Shown here: piece after piece, positions 36,901 through 48,685 of the stretch
How the letters are laid out: each line of letters opens with the position of its first letter
Position numbering within the stretch: position 1 is the first letter of the stretch
From: Cheilinus undulatus
Lineage: Eukaryota > Chordata > Actinopteri > Labriformes > Labridae
Length of the DNA stretch: 64,000 nucleotides
Direction of reading: 5' to 3'
Assembly: GCF_018320785.1 (NCBI RefSeq)
Contig: NC_054866.1
Location: forward strand, 9,950,487 to 10,014,486
Program-made: the position numbers and the translations under genes
The notes under the pieces: model-generated
What the model was told of the DNA's origin: nothing
Database searches by the model: none
The model's input: only the letters and a program-made list of their open reading frames with translations

Positions 36901-37524
36901 GGCATTTCCTCTTTCAGGGACATGCTGAAAAATCATGTGCAGAACACATACCAGAGGATCAAGGACACTCAGGAAACCGTCCAGCCTATGACTGACGGTG
37001 CTCTTGCCACTGCGATCGAAGCCACAAGAGACATGCGTCAATCTATCGCGCAAGAAATCGAAAGCCTGAAAACTGATCTTGAGCCCAAACGTGAACACCT
37101 GCGCCAAGTTGTCCAGCAGCACATGGACCAGTACCGTGCCATGATCGAGCCCATTGCCCAGGAGTACCAGAAAAGGCACGAAGCTGAAATGGAACCCGTG
37201 AGGGCCAGGCTGGAGCCAGTCATGGGAGAGCTTAAAGAAAAAATAACAACCAACTGGGAGGAGACCAAGGGTGCCCTGATGCCCATCATCGAGTCTGTGA
37301 GGGCCAAGGGTCAAACATGGTTGCAGGCCGCAAAGGAGAGTGCTGGCCCTTACGTCCAAGAATACAAGGAGCAAATCAAGAACTACATGACAGGTGCAAT
37401 GGAGCAGGCTCGTAACATCAACGCTGAAGACTTGCGCGGGAAGGTTGCACCAAAGGCCCAGGTAGTAGCTGGAAAACTCAAGGAAATCATGGAAGACATT
37501 GTTGCTGCCATCAACAAGGCCTAA
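33991..37524 (+). CDS. apoa1: Apolipoprotein A-I-like gene B, copy B2, intact
   Basis: Predicted secreted plasma apolipoprotein of 262 residues. Coding exons are 33991-34033, 36635-36773 and 36918-37524 (TAA), all with GT-AG borders. Residues 1 to about 18 (MKYLSLALALLLAVGS...) are a signal peptide. Exon 3 encodes the DAPSALNHARSV region, which matches the start of mature fish apoA-I. Exon 4 has 22-residue amphipathic helices starting at P117, P139, P161, P183 and P205, each beginning Pro and rich in Glu/Lys/Arg, with LEPKREHLRQVVQQHMDQYR closely resembling teleost apoA-I. The length fits fish apoA-I (about 260). ApoA-IV or apoE is less likely from the N-terminus and helix sequences. AATAAA lies at 37819-37824. 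This is the only fully open copy inside the amplified units. Family firm; orthologue name (a or b type) unresolved. Confidence 0.88.
34845..35670. mobile_element. Intron 2 of B2: GAGTCC-repeat fragment and TTTTAGTC MITE
   Basis: Copies of 10981-11110 and 11311-11819; the right end ACGAAATTAGCACTGG is at about 35651-35670. Confidence 0.5.
36065..36370. mobile_element. Foldback MITE in intron 2 of B2
   Basis: Copy of 12205-12520, with inverted arms containing TATATACGTAGACACC. Confidence 0.55.
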
Positions 37525-38441
37525 ATCTTCTACCTTGGTTCCTTTTCCCCATCTGTCCAAAATCCATTCCACCTTCCTTTCCATTCCAGCTTCCCCGACA
37601 AAAGCCTCCCAAAATGAAGCTAACTCCTGTCTCATGAAGCACAACGGCGAGACTCTAATGCTTTCTCCCATGCAAACATCTTACTTTGTTTGACATGCAG
37701 GCATTAATACACTCACACACTCACATGCTTCACTATTCATGTCATGGCATATTGCTCTCATGTGTGTGAATTCACCATCAAGTGTCTGAACCTCTGTGTG
37801 ATGATTGAAAAACAGATCAATAAACATCTGACTGTTTTTACAACTATGATCTCTGACTATGATTTGAACAGTTTATTACTTAGATGTAGAATAATTAACC
37901 TTGTTCTCCATTCATGTGTTATCTACACAGAAGCACAAGATGTCCTTCTGCATACCTGCATATCACTTTGTTTCAGTAAAATATCTCCCATGCAAGATTA
38001 ACACTGAAAAACTACGAGAGTTATTCAAACTGTTGAAGGGCAGGATCAAATTTACCAAAATAAAACACAGGTAAAGCTAAGTCTTTATGGTTTAAGAATG
38101 CAGTTGTCAAAAAGCAGAAGTGGCTGTTACTTGTTGAAGCCAATATAAGATACTTATTTTCTATCAGTGATATGTGAGTGGACACCTTAAAAACAGCCTT
38201 ACAACAGTGAAAGTTCCACATACTTCCTGTTATGCAATTCTTCCTTAAAGCCCCTTTAAAGTAAACTTCAGATGAAACACTGCCACATCTCTGCAGCCAC
38301 AGTAATGTACAGTTTGACTTTAAATCATGAAAAAGAAGGAAAAGATACAGAATCAAACACAATGCAATACATGCAGACAATAATAATTTAAAAGTCAGAT
38401 AATGAAGAAATGTGCAGGTTAAACCAAATAAACCCATATGG
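37525..38441 (+). other. 3' UTR and downstream flank of B2
   Basis: AATAAA at 37819-37824 in the context GATCAATAAACATCTGACTG; no other gene. Confidence 0.6.
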
Positions 38442-39345
38442 CAGGGGTTACCAGGTACATTTGCACAAGGGCCAGCTTTAGTCTGGACAGAAACTCTGGG
38501 GGCCGGACTTTCAAATACACCAAAATTAAATAAATATTTTGGTCTGAAAGAAATGTAATTGTAGTAGTATTAGATTTTCTTTCAAAACGCAGGGTGTTTT
38601 AGGAATTACTAGTGTGTTCTGTCCCCATTACTGTATCTATAATTCACCAGGCCACAAGGAGACAGGCTTGACAACAGAGTCGGCTGGGCCCCTGAAAATC
38701 CCAGAGAATGGGCCCTCCCCAATTGTGATTTAGTACTAGTATTAACTGATTTTTGAAACTTTTAACCCCTTTTTGATACTTATTGCCCCTTTTTGCCTCT
38801 TTAAACCAATTTTGCAAGATTTTAACACCTTTAAAACACTTTTCCTGCATGTTTTATCCCCTTTGTGCCACTCTTATCCATTTCCTCTTACTCCTCTTCA
38901 TTACCTTTTCTGTCATTTGTAACCAATTGTTGATACTTTTTGCCCCTTTTTTCTGTTTTACCAATTTTGCCACATTTTAACCTCTTTTCACAACTTTTTC
39001 TGCCAATTTTGTCCTTTTTGCCACTCCATAACCCATTTTGCCACTTATCACCCATTTTTTCTACTCTCTAACCCCTTTTAGCCACTTTATCCAGTCATTT
39101 TTGCAGCACTTCTGCCAACCTTAACCCTTTTTTAAAATATCTACTAATCATTAAAGTAAATTTCAGTAAAAACAGATCAAATCCAAGTCTTTCTAAAACT
39201 ATTTCAATATTATTTGTTTGTGGGATGGATTGAACAGCTGCAGACATTTAAAGCCAAAAGGATACTCTTAAAACCACATCTTCTTTTCTGAATTTAATGA
39301 TCTTTCAGGGGCCAGACAGGAAGCTTTGGGGGGCCTGATATGGCT
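38442..39345. repeat. CAGGGGTTACCAGG element with TTTTGCCAC repeats (unit 2)
   Basis: Copy of 14597-15486; degenerate repeats at about 38755-39145. Confidence 0.45.
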
Positions 39346-39652
39346 AAATCTAGTACCAAATCATGGTGCTGTGTTCTCTGGGGTCCCTGCTTTCTACAGC
39401 TGAGAGGCAGAATAGCTACAGATGCATTGTATTTAGACAGATTTACCCACAGTGGAGAAATATCATGGATTTTGAATGTCTGACAAAAACTAAATTACAT
39501 TTTAGTCTAATTTTAGTCATCTTGATGAAAACTAAACTTACTTTTTGTCAGTTTTAGTCATCACAGATCTATTTTTTGTTAGTCTTAGTCTAGTTTTTGT
39601 CATGGAAAAAAAGGCTGTCGACGAATAGTTTTAGTCGACGAAATTAACACTG
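39346..39652. mobile_element. TTTTAGTC-type MITE (unit 2)
   Basis: Copy of 15487-15796, right end CGACGAAATTAACACTGG. Confidence 0.5.
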
Positions 39653-41517
39653 GCTCAGCTTCTGTTCCCTTTGTGCTCCATATATGATCAGTCTTGCCTT
39701 AAGACTCCTCCGTGCCTCTTCAAAGACCAGCAGGTGTATGTCCCTGCTAACCTGACATGCAGGGGGCATCAAGGCATTTGGGAAAGACAGGGCTTTTAAA
39801 AATAATCTTGAAAGGTGATTGGATGAACGTTCTGTCTGTCACATTCATCAATCAAAGTTACAAAATGTAATGTAGCAGCACGCAGCTCTGCAACAAACCT
39901 ACCAGTAAACACTACTGTAGTTTAGGAGCTGTGGATTATGATGTGTAACAAACAAAACAGCCTCTCTGCCAAGAGGAGCTTACAGTGTGGCTTTTGCTCT
40001 TGTTTGAATAAATAAATGTGGTCCAGTTCTGATTAAAATGCCGATTTACCAATGCTACAGCCAAGCTAACCGCTCCACCAGCTCCCATTGTATACACAGA
40101 CCCACACTACACCTCCTGCCCCTCTTCCTGTAACTCTTGCAAACTCATGCTAAAGCAGGTAAGCAGAAGAGCAGAAACATCTCTGTCATGAAAAGCTTCC
40201 AAAGCTGTTTGTTGCTCTTTTGTGTGTAAAGAAATGTGATAAAACTGCAGCTACTCCCAGAGCTAACACAGAGTCTGGCCAATCAGTCGGCGTTGCAAGG
40301 TCATGTCCCTGCATGAACCTGGGTAAATGAGGGGGAGGCACAGACAGTCCTTGTCGAGGTCCCCCCTGAACTCTGTCACCACTGCCCAATAAAAAATATT
40401 CACAATCATGGCCTGTATAGTTTCACAGTTTCAAGATCCCCTAAAACCAATTTTTTTTTTTCAATTTAACCCACACTGGTAGATCTAAAATCTGTCTCAG
40501 TAGATATGGGTCAAATTTGACCTGAAAAGGCCTCAGTGGGCAAACATTTGTAGCACCTGTACAAAAGTGTTGAATTTTTCTGTATTTTATTTTTGCGTGT
40601 TCTGGATTATTTTTGGAAAAGTCATCAAATTTCAGGCTAAAAGAATGAGGTTTAGGGTATTTTTACTTCTGTTAGATGTCAAAATGAGGCAAATTTGTCC
40701 CAAAACTTCAACCCCCTAATCAAAAGGAAAACTGGCCAATTTGTGGAGACACTTTGGAATAAATTGAAGGAAAACCACTTTTCTTTTTTTTCAGAAGAAG
40801 TGACAACATAAGACCAAACTTGGGCCTTCAAATACAATCCTGAGACAAAGTGGCAGTCAGTGCATTGGATAACACCATCGTCACCTAGGATGAAGAAAGC
40901 ACCACAAAGCAAGTCCAAATTCAAGACGAGGTTTGCTGTTTTCTGTGTGATTAATAAGCCACTTTCTCTAAACTGCATGTGTTTTTGTTAGGTAACAGCA
41001 GAAACTCAGCCAAGAAGGAGTAAAGGCACATGGGGAGAGTCAAAAGCAGAGCCAGGTTCGGAGGTAGACAAAACACACCTGAGCCCACTTGTCAAATATT
41101 TGTATGTACTGATCATTTCTTGCCATCAAAATACACAAAACCTGGTGACAAAGCCCTCTGGTGATAGGCAAACATACAGCATCACACACTATTTTGTTTA
41201 AACTAGCCTATGGATCAACACACACTCACCAACCTTTGTTACTGGAAACTGCATCAAAACTCTGCCTTTTCAAGATAACTCTGTTTATTTGGTATAACGA
41301 GTAAAAATTTGGTGAATTCATAGCGCTAAATCACTGTCTTCTGTTTGTCCTATCAGAGCCGTTCGCCAACGCTGCAAAACTTTAAACTGTGGCTTTGCTC
41401 TCCCACACACTGTTATAAATTGTAGCTGAAGAAAACTTCAGTACCCTGCCCTTCAAGAATTGCGTCATTGTCTAAAATTTCTTTACTGAATGACGGAAAA
41501 CTGCTGTTGCCTGTGGG
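39653..41517. other. B-A intergenic DNA (unit 2)
   Basis: Copy of 15797-17667. It contains the old B-type flank block near 40810-40930; no gene seen. Confidence 0.4.
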
Positions 41518-42862
41518 CACATCCAGTGCATTCAGACTTCCATTACTTTCTGTCAATTTTGCTATGATGCAGCTTGATGCCAATGTCAAAAAATGTTTTT
41601 ATATCATTCTACATTCAGTACTGAATCATGATAAAGTGAAAACTGAATTTTAGAAATGTATTGTGACAAAAAAATGAAATTTCTAAATGACAAATATTTG
41701 GACCTTTGCAAAAACACTTGAAACCTAGTTCAGGTTCCTTTAATTTCTCTGGATCTTTTGTGAGATGTTTCTACACCATGACTGGAGTCTACCTATGGTA
41801 GATCAAATTGATTAGACATGATTTGGAAAGGCACGTTCCTATATATCAGAACAAAACCAAGCCATGAGGTCAAAGGAACTGCCTGGAGAGCTCAGAGACA
41901 GGATTGTTGCACAGATCCAGGAAGGCTACAAACGAGAGTTTGTTGCCTTGAAGGGTCTCAGGGGCACAGTAGCCTCCATAATTCTCAAATGGAAGAAGTT
42001 TGGTACAACCAGGACTCTTCCAAGAGCCACCCAAACTGAACAATTAGGAGAAAGGGCCTTAATCAGAGAGGTGACCAAGAACCTGATGGTCCCTCTGAGA
42101 GTGCTTTCAGACAGACACGGATCTGGTTCTGGCTCGTTCTGTTCTGGAGTCTCAGAACCTTGGTTCTTTTTGGTGAACCAGACCGCATTCACACCATTTA
42201 AGCAGAAGTAAAGTGGGAGGACATGACAGACTTGTTTCACCACCTCCAGCTCCACTTTTGCCCAAGTCTTTCCTGCTGTCCTATTCCTTCTTCAGTTTCT
42301 TGAGTTAATTATTTGGTCTGGTGTTCAGGTGAATCCAACCTTCGCTATCTCTTCCACAAGTTCGGCATACAACTTGTCCCTCCTTGTACAACTCTCCAGC
42401 TCCACCTGGAATTCTGCCAATGCCCAGACTGCAAATTAAACATTTTTCTACCCAGCAGACCACTTTTTCCCCATTTTCTGTTCAACTTCACAACCTAGAA
42501 AGTGACACGCCCACTGATGATGTCACCGTTCCCAAGAAAGAAACAGTTTTTTTTGGTTCCAGCTGAGAACAAACTTTTCAGGTTCAGAAACAATTTTTTC
42601 TTGGTTTGAACACGCCGGCCGGTTCAAAATTAGGTTCAGGAACTGGAACCGGCACATAGCCCTGCCAGTCTGAAATACCTATGACTGAGCTCCAGAGATC
42701 CTATGTGGAGATGGGACAAAGTTCCAAAAGGACAACCATCACTGCAGCCCTCTGCTGATCTGAGCTTATGGCAGAGCAGTTAGATAGAAGCCTCTCCTTA
42801 GTGCAAAACACATGACACCCTACTTGGAGTTTGCAAACACCCCATGTGAAAGCCAAGCAGCC
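41518..42862 (+). mobile_element. Tc1 fragment split by a hAT-like element (unit 2)
   Basis: Tc1 sequence occupies 41518-42098 and 42677-42862. The inserted element spans 42099-42676 between CCCTCTGA and ACCTATGA. From ATG 41864 the transposase N-terminus reads about 75 family-like residues without interruption (RSKELPGELRDRIVAQIQEG, then VASIILKWKKFGTTRTLPRA), further than in unit 1. Confidence 0.7.
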
Positions 42863-44403
42863 TTTTTTCCTTAGCCCCTGCTCCACACTTGTATCTAAGA
42901 AAAGCGAAAGCCCTCATAAAGATCCACTAGGGACTCTGGGAGGGTTTTTACCAGATGCCTTCCTGAAAAATAATATGATAAAATTATTTCAAATCATATA
43001 TTTTACCAATTTTTAGAAGAATACATGCATGGACTTATATAAATGTAAAATAAGAACATGGTCACTTGGTGAAATTTATGCTAAAATCAGAATAATGTCC
43101 TGAAAATGTGGGTCTGTACCTAATTATTTTATTTAGTGATGTGTATTTACGGTCCAACAACGTGTCAAACATTTTCAGGAACAGTGTGGGTCCCTGTTCT
43201 CTGGCACCTTTTTTGGGGATTGTGGGCTAAAAAGTTTGGGAAAAGAGTATACGCAAAGTTTTTTGTCGTATTGGCGTTTCATCCACATGGAAACAGTGTT
43301 TTGGGTGACTGTAAATGATACTTTTTGGAAATGGGTCCCAGAGCGCACAAATCCATAAATGACTTCCATTTTGTCTCTGTGGGGACAGCCAGCCGCATCT
43401 TTCTTGGAACAATTACGTCACACGTTGCGTAGCTCTCTTAAGACGCCTGTGGGGGTCTGGCCAAAACAACGATGGCAGGTAACACGGTTGTGTTTGTGCT
43501 GCAGAAGCTACTGAGCTTGTTATGGCTTTTACAGCAAAATCTGATGCTCCTTTATCACCACCGCAAAATGCACACACCATATGTTCTTAAATCCAACACG
43601 GGGAACAACCAGAAGGGCAACTAGAAGAAAGTTTGTGCCAGTTTTCTGTGATCTTCTTCTCTTTTGGTGCATTTCCGTGGCAGCAACACAGCGCCATGGA
43701 CAGGCTTGGCATGTGCACTACAGCGCTTTCAGTTGTTTTCAGTGGTTCCGTGCTTTTCCGGATATTTCCTGAAACAATCCCATCTTTACAGAAAACTTTT
43801 TCAAAACGAAATGGCAATATATCGTTTTCGTCGCTGTGTGGACGGGGCCTGAACAACACAAGCTGATGACTTCAGCACTGCAGAACAGCAGCAGCTCATT
43901 GATGTCTCCTCAGATTCAACAATGCCATTGAGAGCCTTGGCCACTCTCTCTTCTTGTATCCTACACGTATGACGTTGTTTTTTTTTCTGCTGTTGCTGCA
44001 ATTAAAACAAATCAAAGCTGGACATTGGAAATTGCCTGAGATTGTTAGTCTCACAGCTGCATTCAAGACTCAGGAGATCTGTAGCACCAAATAGCCCACA
44101 GTAGTCACTCAAACTATGGCAGGACTTACAAATCTTGTAAGTGTTTGTTAAGGTTGTATTTTCAGAGAACTGTTAATCTTCAGGGAGTTAGAATTTTAAA
44201 ACTCAAAACCTCACTGAAACCTGTTGCTTTCATATTTTGTCTTTGCATACCTGCTAGATGGGGCAAATTTTTGCATTAACCCAGCGACAGAGGAGGAGGA
44301 CTGGAGGGGTTTGTTGGTATGATTTTTGGCATAAGCAGAGGAAAATGACTGACTTACTTTAAGGGACCTGAGATGAAAATTAGAAAGGCCTTCTCCCCTC
44401 TAA
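42863..44403. other. B-A intergenic DNA (unit 2), probable MITE within
   Basis: Copy of 19018-20559; nothing coding recognised. Confidence 0.35.
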
Positions 44404-45230
44404 AAAGTCGGCAAAAGCACTGCTGCTTAAACACTAATAATGAAGCAAAAAACCTTGGAGGTAATATTGGACAGAAATTTAAATTTCAAAAGCCACATCA
44501 ATCAAATCACAAAATCTGCATTTTATCATCTTAAGAACATACCAAAAATTAGAGACTTTCTGTCAGCATCCGATGCAGAAAAAATAGTTCATGCATTTGT
44601 TTCAAGTAGACTGGACTACTGTAATAGTTTATTTACTGGCCTCCCAAAATCTTCTGTTCAATGGTTACAGCTTATTCAGAATACTGCTGCTAGAGTTCTG
44701 ACCAGAACGAAAAAGTTTGAGCACATCAGTCCTGTCCTAAAATCCCTCCACAAAGCACTGAATGGCCTTGCTCCTTAGTACATCAGAGACATGCTGATAA
44801 GTTATACAACAGTTAGAAGTGGTCTGCAGGTAGCGGCCTTTTGACTGTTCCACATATAAGTTCCATGGCAGGAGGCTGCTTTCAGTTTTTATGCCCTAGT
44901 AAATGGAACGCCCTGCCTGCAGACCTGAGAGGGGCTCCAACACTAAATACTTTAAAAAGCAGATTGAAAACGTTACTTTTTGCATCAATTTACAGTTAGA
45001 TTTCACTGCCTGCTTTCAGTATGTGTGTTAGTGTGCATGTTGTGTAATCTAATCTGTGTGGATCATTTTGGTGTACATGTTGAGCTTTTACCTCTGCTCG
45101 GAATCTGTATATCTTGTTCCTAATTTGCAATACAATGATTGTTGCCATCACTTGTTTTTGACTGTGAAGCACATTGTGTAGCCCTGTGTATGAAATGTGC
45201 TATATAAATAAAGTTTGATTTGATTTGATG
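44404..45230 (+). mobile_element. L2/Rex1-group LINE, 3' fragment (unit 2)
   Basis: Copy of 20560-21388. The reverse transcriptase C-terminal frame is 44440-44778, with the same internal gap (SLHKALNGLAP). Tail GCTATATAAATAAAGTTTGA. Confidence 0.7.
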
Positions 45231-45379
45231 CTTCCATGACTGTTTTTACACATAACTAGCAGCATTTATGTCTACACGAAGAGAAACTTTGGCATGGAGT
45301 CAAATGAAAAGTTCTTTGACAGCACAAAACATGCCAAAGTCTTCAGGAGGTAGATTACTACAATTGCTTCATAACAAGG

Positions 45380-45606
45380 TCAAATTAAATCAAAGTCCTG
45401 ATTCATGCACAGTCCTGATAAGAGTTATTGGTGTTGAAGGTAACCATTGACCTCCTAACCTGTTCTCCATGAGGGTGTCGCTTTGAGGCTAAGATCCACT
45501 GCCATGGATAGATGCTGACTCCCCATCGTAGACCCATCCCTCCATCGGTCATTATAAAAACTCGGCTCGTGTTGGAGTTTTCCAGTCTCGTTATGAGCTC
45601 CACCAG
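45380..45606 (+). promoter_or_regulatory. Promoter and non-coding exon 1 of A3
   Basis: TATAAAAA at 45553-45560, exon 1 ending at 45606 before GTAAGAAG, DR1-type TAACCATTGACCT at 45441-45453. Confidence 0.65.
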
Positions 45607-46188
45607 GTAAGAAGAGCAGCTGCTGGATTTTTGAGGAGGAAGAGTTTCTTTTCCTTGTATCTTATATGTTTGATTGTTTATAGTTATAACTTTGGGATGA
45701 TGATATTCCCCTTGTAGTCAGATTTTAACATTTATGAGTATTTGGATCATTCCTTCTTCCAGGTTGTCAGTAGAATCAGAGATACAGGTTGTTAGTTCTT
45801 TGACTGCGACTGACTTTACAGCCTGGATCAGGATTATGCAGCAGTTCAGAACAAATCTCCTTGAGCCCTCTTTCTTATTGTAACTAAGCCTAATCTGCAC
45901 AGATTACAGGCTCTTTTAACAGGCAGCCATATGCTGAGTGAGATCTTACCTGGACAAATGCAAGGATAAGCGTACACGCTCAATAGCAGTGCACTTCAGC
46001 TACAAGATCTATTAGACGCACACTTCCATGATTTATCTGAGTTTGGTAAATTTCTTTGCATTGTAAAGACTTCTTTGAAATGTCATGTGTTATAACTGTT
46101 GCCCCCTTTCTCTGCTCCAGACCCCCATCATGAACTACCTGGCTCTCACTTTGGCCCTTCTGCTGGCCGTCGGTGAGTTCTGAATTCT

Positions 46189-46858
46189 TTGGTTCTGGAG
46201 AGTAAATGGGGCAGGGTGGTGTGGCGCGCTCTGCAGGAGTGCAGAAGGAGAGCAGAGTGGGCAGAGGAGGAAGATGCTGCGAGAGAGCACGGACAGCAGT
46301 TTGTTTGTCTGGGCTACTGTGCTAAAAGAAGCGGCCACCAGAGTACTGGGTGGAGTGGGGAAGGACAGGAGGCACGCACACTTTATCACAACTCTCTGCT
46401 GCAAAAATCAGGACATGGTGGGGGTGAAAAGGCTTCACCCCTCCCCCACTGCAGGCCTGACCAAACCGCTGGGCCATGGGACTAACATCAGGAGGCTACT
46501 GGACTGTTTACTGCTGACTGGACACAAGGCTGAGGCATTTTAGGGACCCCTACCAGTTTTTAGCTGTTTTCATTGCTCTAGCCTTTCTTTCTCCACACTT
46601 GTGTCATTATCCCTCATGTCAAACTTAAAACCAAAGGTGTTTGTGCCTTTGAGATTGTGGCAGCGATCTGTGGAGCCTTTTCAAAAGTGGCTCAAAACCA
46701 TCTCTTTAAATTGGCCTCTGACCTCTTGATGTGATTTTGCACAGTCTGACTATTTCTGCTTTATCGTAGCTCTTTGTATGAATTTTTGTTGTCCTGCTCT
46801 TTAATGGCATTGTTGTGTAAAGAACTTTATGACTTGCTTTGTGAAAGGTGCAATATCA
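46189..46858. other. Intron 2 of A3: repeat-like DNA
   Basis: Copy of 22351-23020; possible retroelement tail, family uncertain. Confidence 0.35.
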
Positions 46859-46866
46859 GACTAAAT

Positions 46867-47401
46867 TAGGGTTGCCACCTTGGATTTGTTAAAAAAAGGG
46901 ACACTTGACCAAATGTTTGGGATGGAGGGCTCGGGCATTATTACCAGTTCAGACTGACCAAATTAACATAAAATTTGGCTTGTTTTTTTCCGTGCTGGTG
47001 GCTTGCATGTATTTGCTCCATCTCCTTCCTCGTCAGTCGTCTCTCCTCCCATTTCAAATGAAGATGCTAAAACTTGGTGAAAAGAAGACCTCAGTGTGGA
47101 CGTCTGCTAATTCAGCTTGCTGTCTCTCTTCGGTCAACTTTCCCTCCCTGCTTGCGTGAGCCGCTTTGAGCGCTGGGGCGCGTGCGTGTGACACACACAT
47201 AGACGGGAAGAAAACAGAGACAATTTTAAATAGCCATAGAAGCACGGGGGACCTTTCTAGACTACAGAACGAAGGAAATCAAATGAGGTTTTTGCATTTT
47301 CCCCAAAAAGCGGGACAAATTGTGTCCTGGGAGAGATTTTTTTTTTCCCGGGACAGCTGGTAAAGAAAGAGAACAATTCTGGGAAAAACGGGACAACTCT
47401 A
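46867..47401. mobile_element. hAT-type MITE in intron 2 of A3
   Basis: Copy of 23029-23559 with the perfect duplication GACTAAAT at 46859-46866 and 47402-47409. Confidence 0.75.
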
Positions 47402-48685
47402 GACTAAATACTTAATTTGTACCTGGCATCTTTTTAAGAGTTGACTGTTTTACCTTTTCCCTCCTCAGGCTCACAGGCTGCTCACATCCCTTCCATGACT
47501 GCTGAAGACATACCCGTATACATGCAACAGTTGAGGGAGGCTGTGGATCACCACTTGGCCCATGGTAAACAACGTATTGGCACAGCCCTGGAGGGGGTGA
47601 TAAATCCTGAAATCAGGTAAAGTCAGGACAATTTTCCTGTGTAGTTTCACTTTCTATTATTCATACTTGCAGAAAAAAATTGTTTGCTGTATTGTTGTCA
47701 TGAGGTGCCTTTTTAAAGCCTTTAGTTGCTCATTGTTGGTTTTATTTACAGTGTGCTTATATGGTGTTGCACCCCCTTTTGTTTTTCTCTCAGTGCTCAG
47801 GTCAAATCCCTTTTGCAAATGGTACAGGCAAACATCCAAGACAAGATCCAGGGAACTCAAGAAACTGTCCGAACCGTTTCTGATGCTGTCCACCACCGTA
47901 ATGGAAGCCACAGCAGAAATGCGAGAATCCATTATGGCGGAAATTGATAACCTTAAATTACAGCTTGATCCCCACCGTGAAAAAGCACAAGAAGTTTTCA
48001 GCAGCCACCTGGAGCAGTACCAGACCATAGTTGGACCCATCGCTGAGGAATACCAAAGAAGGAGTGAAGCTGAAATGGCTGCCCTCAAGGCCAAGCTGGA
48101 GCCAATCGGGGAAAATCTGAGAGAACTAGTACCACGTAATGTGGAGGAAACCAAGAACGCCCTAATGCCTATTTTGGGATTTTTGAAGTCAAGGGGGGAA
48201 ACATGGTTGCAGACAGCAAAGGAGCATGTTGGCCCCTACATCCAAGCATACAAGACTGAGATCAAGAACTTTGTAAGAAATACAAAGGAGAGGGCAGGAC
48301 GGATCACAGATGAAGAGTGGACATCCCTGCGTGAGAAGGTCACAGCACACGGCCAAAAAATTGCTGAAAATCTCATGGAAATTAAGAGGGATATCTTTGG
48401 TTAGTCATCCCTAAATCCGCTCTACTCTGTTCTTTTAACCCCACCTTTCTATATCCAAAATCCATTCCACCTTCATCTCCATGACAACTTTCAACAAACC
48501 TTTGAATACACTCACACAACCACATGCTTCACTCTCTACATGTCAGGCCGAGCTTCTCTCATGTATGTGAATTTACCATCATGTGTCGAATGATTCTATT
48601 GTGATGAGGAATAGATCAATAAACATCTGACTGTTATTACAACCATGATCTCTGGCTATGATTTGAATGGATGTATCACTTAGAT

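Larger units (their letters stand above)
46130..48404 (+). pseudogene. apoa1: Apolipoprotein A-I-like gene A, copy A3, frameshifted in exon 4
   Basis: Coding parts are 46130-46172, 47469-47616 and 47794-48404. Exons 2 and 3 read cleanly: signal peptide MNYLALTLALLLAVG, then SQAAHIPSMTAEDIPVYMQQ and LREAVDHHLAHGKQRIG. Exon 4 starts correctly (AQVKSLLQMVQANIQDKIQG), then lacks two bases relative to A1 after VSDAV. It runs into a stop at 47945-47947, giving 114 residues without the helical repeats. The remaining exon is open in the shifted frame to the TAG at 48402-48404 and encodes the same 22-mers as A1. AATAAA lies at 48618-48623. With A1 as reference the complete protein would have 267 residues. 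Inactive copy or shared consensus error. Confidence 0.77.

Noticed and set aside
33991-37524. Identification as apoA-IV or apoE
   Set aside because: The N-terminus after the signal peptide (DAPSALNHAR...YLDIVKDS) and the helix sequences resemble fish apoA-I; length near 260 also fits apoA-I better. A formal phylogeny is still needed for the orthologue name.
36811-37671. Minus-strand open frame of 286 residues opposite B2 exon 4 (235 residues opposite B1)
   Set aside because: It is the complement of a repetitive, Glu/Lys/Gln-rich coding exon, has no family similarity and crosses the intron 3 border. Antisense openness is expected from the codon use of the 22-mers.
47667-48404. A 245-residue plus-strand frame over A3 exon 4 starting in intron 3
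   Set aside because: Its N-terminal part is intron 3 and exon 4 read in the wrong frame; it enters the true apolipoprotein frame only because of the two-base deletion. It is not an alternative gene start.
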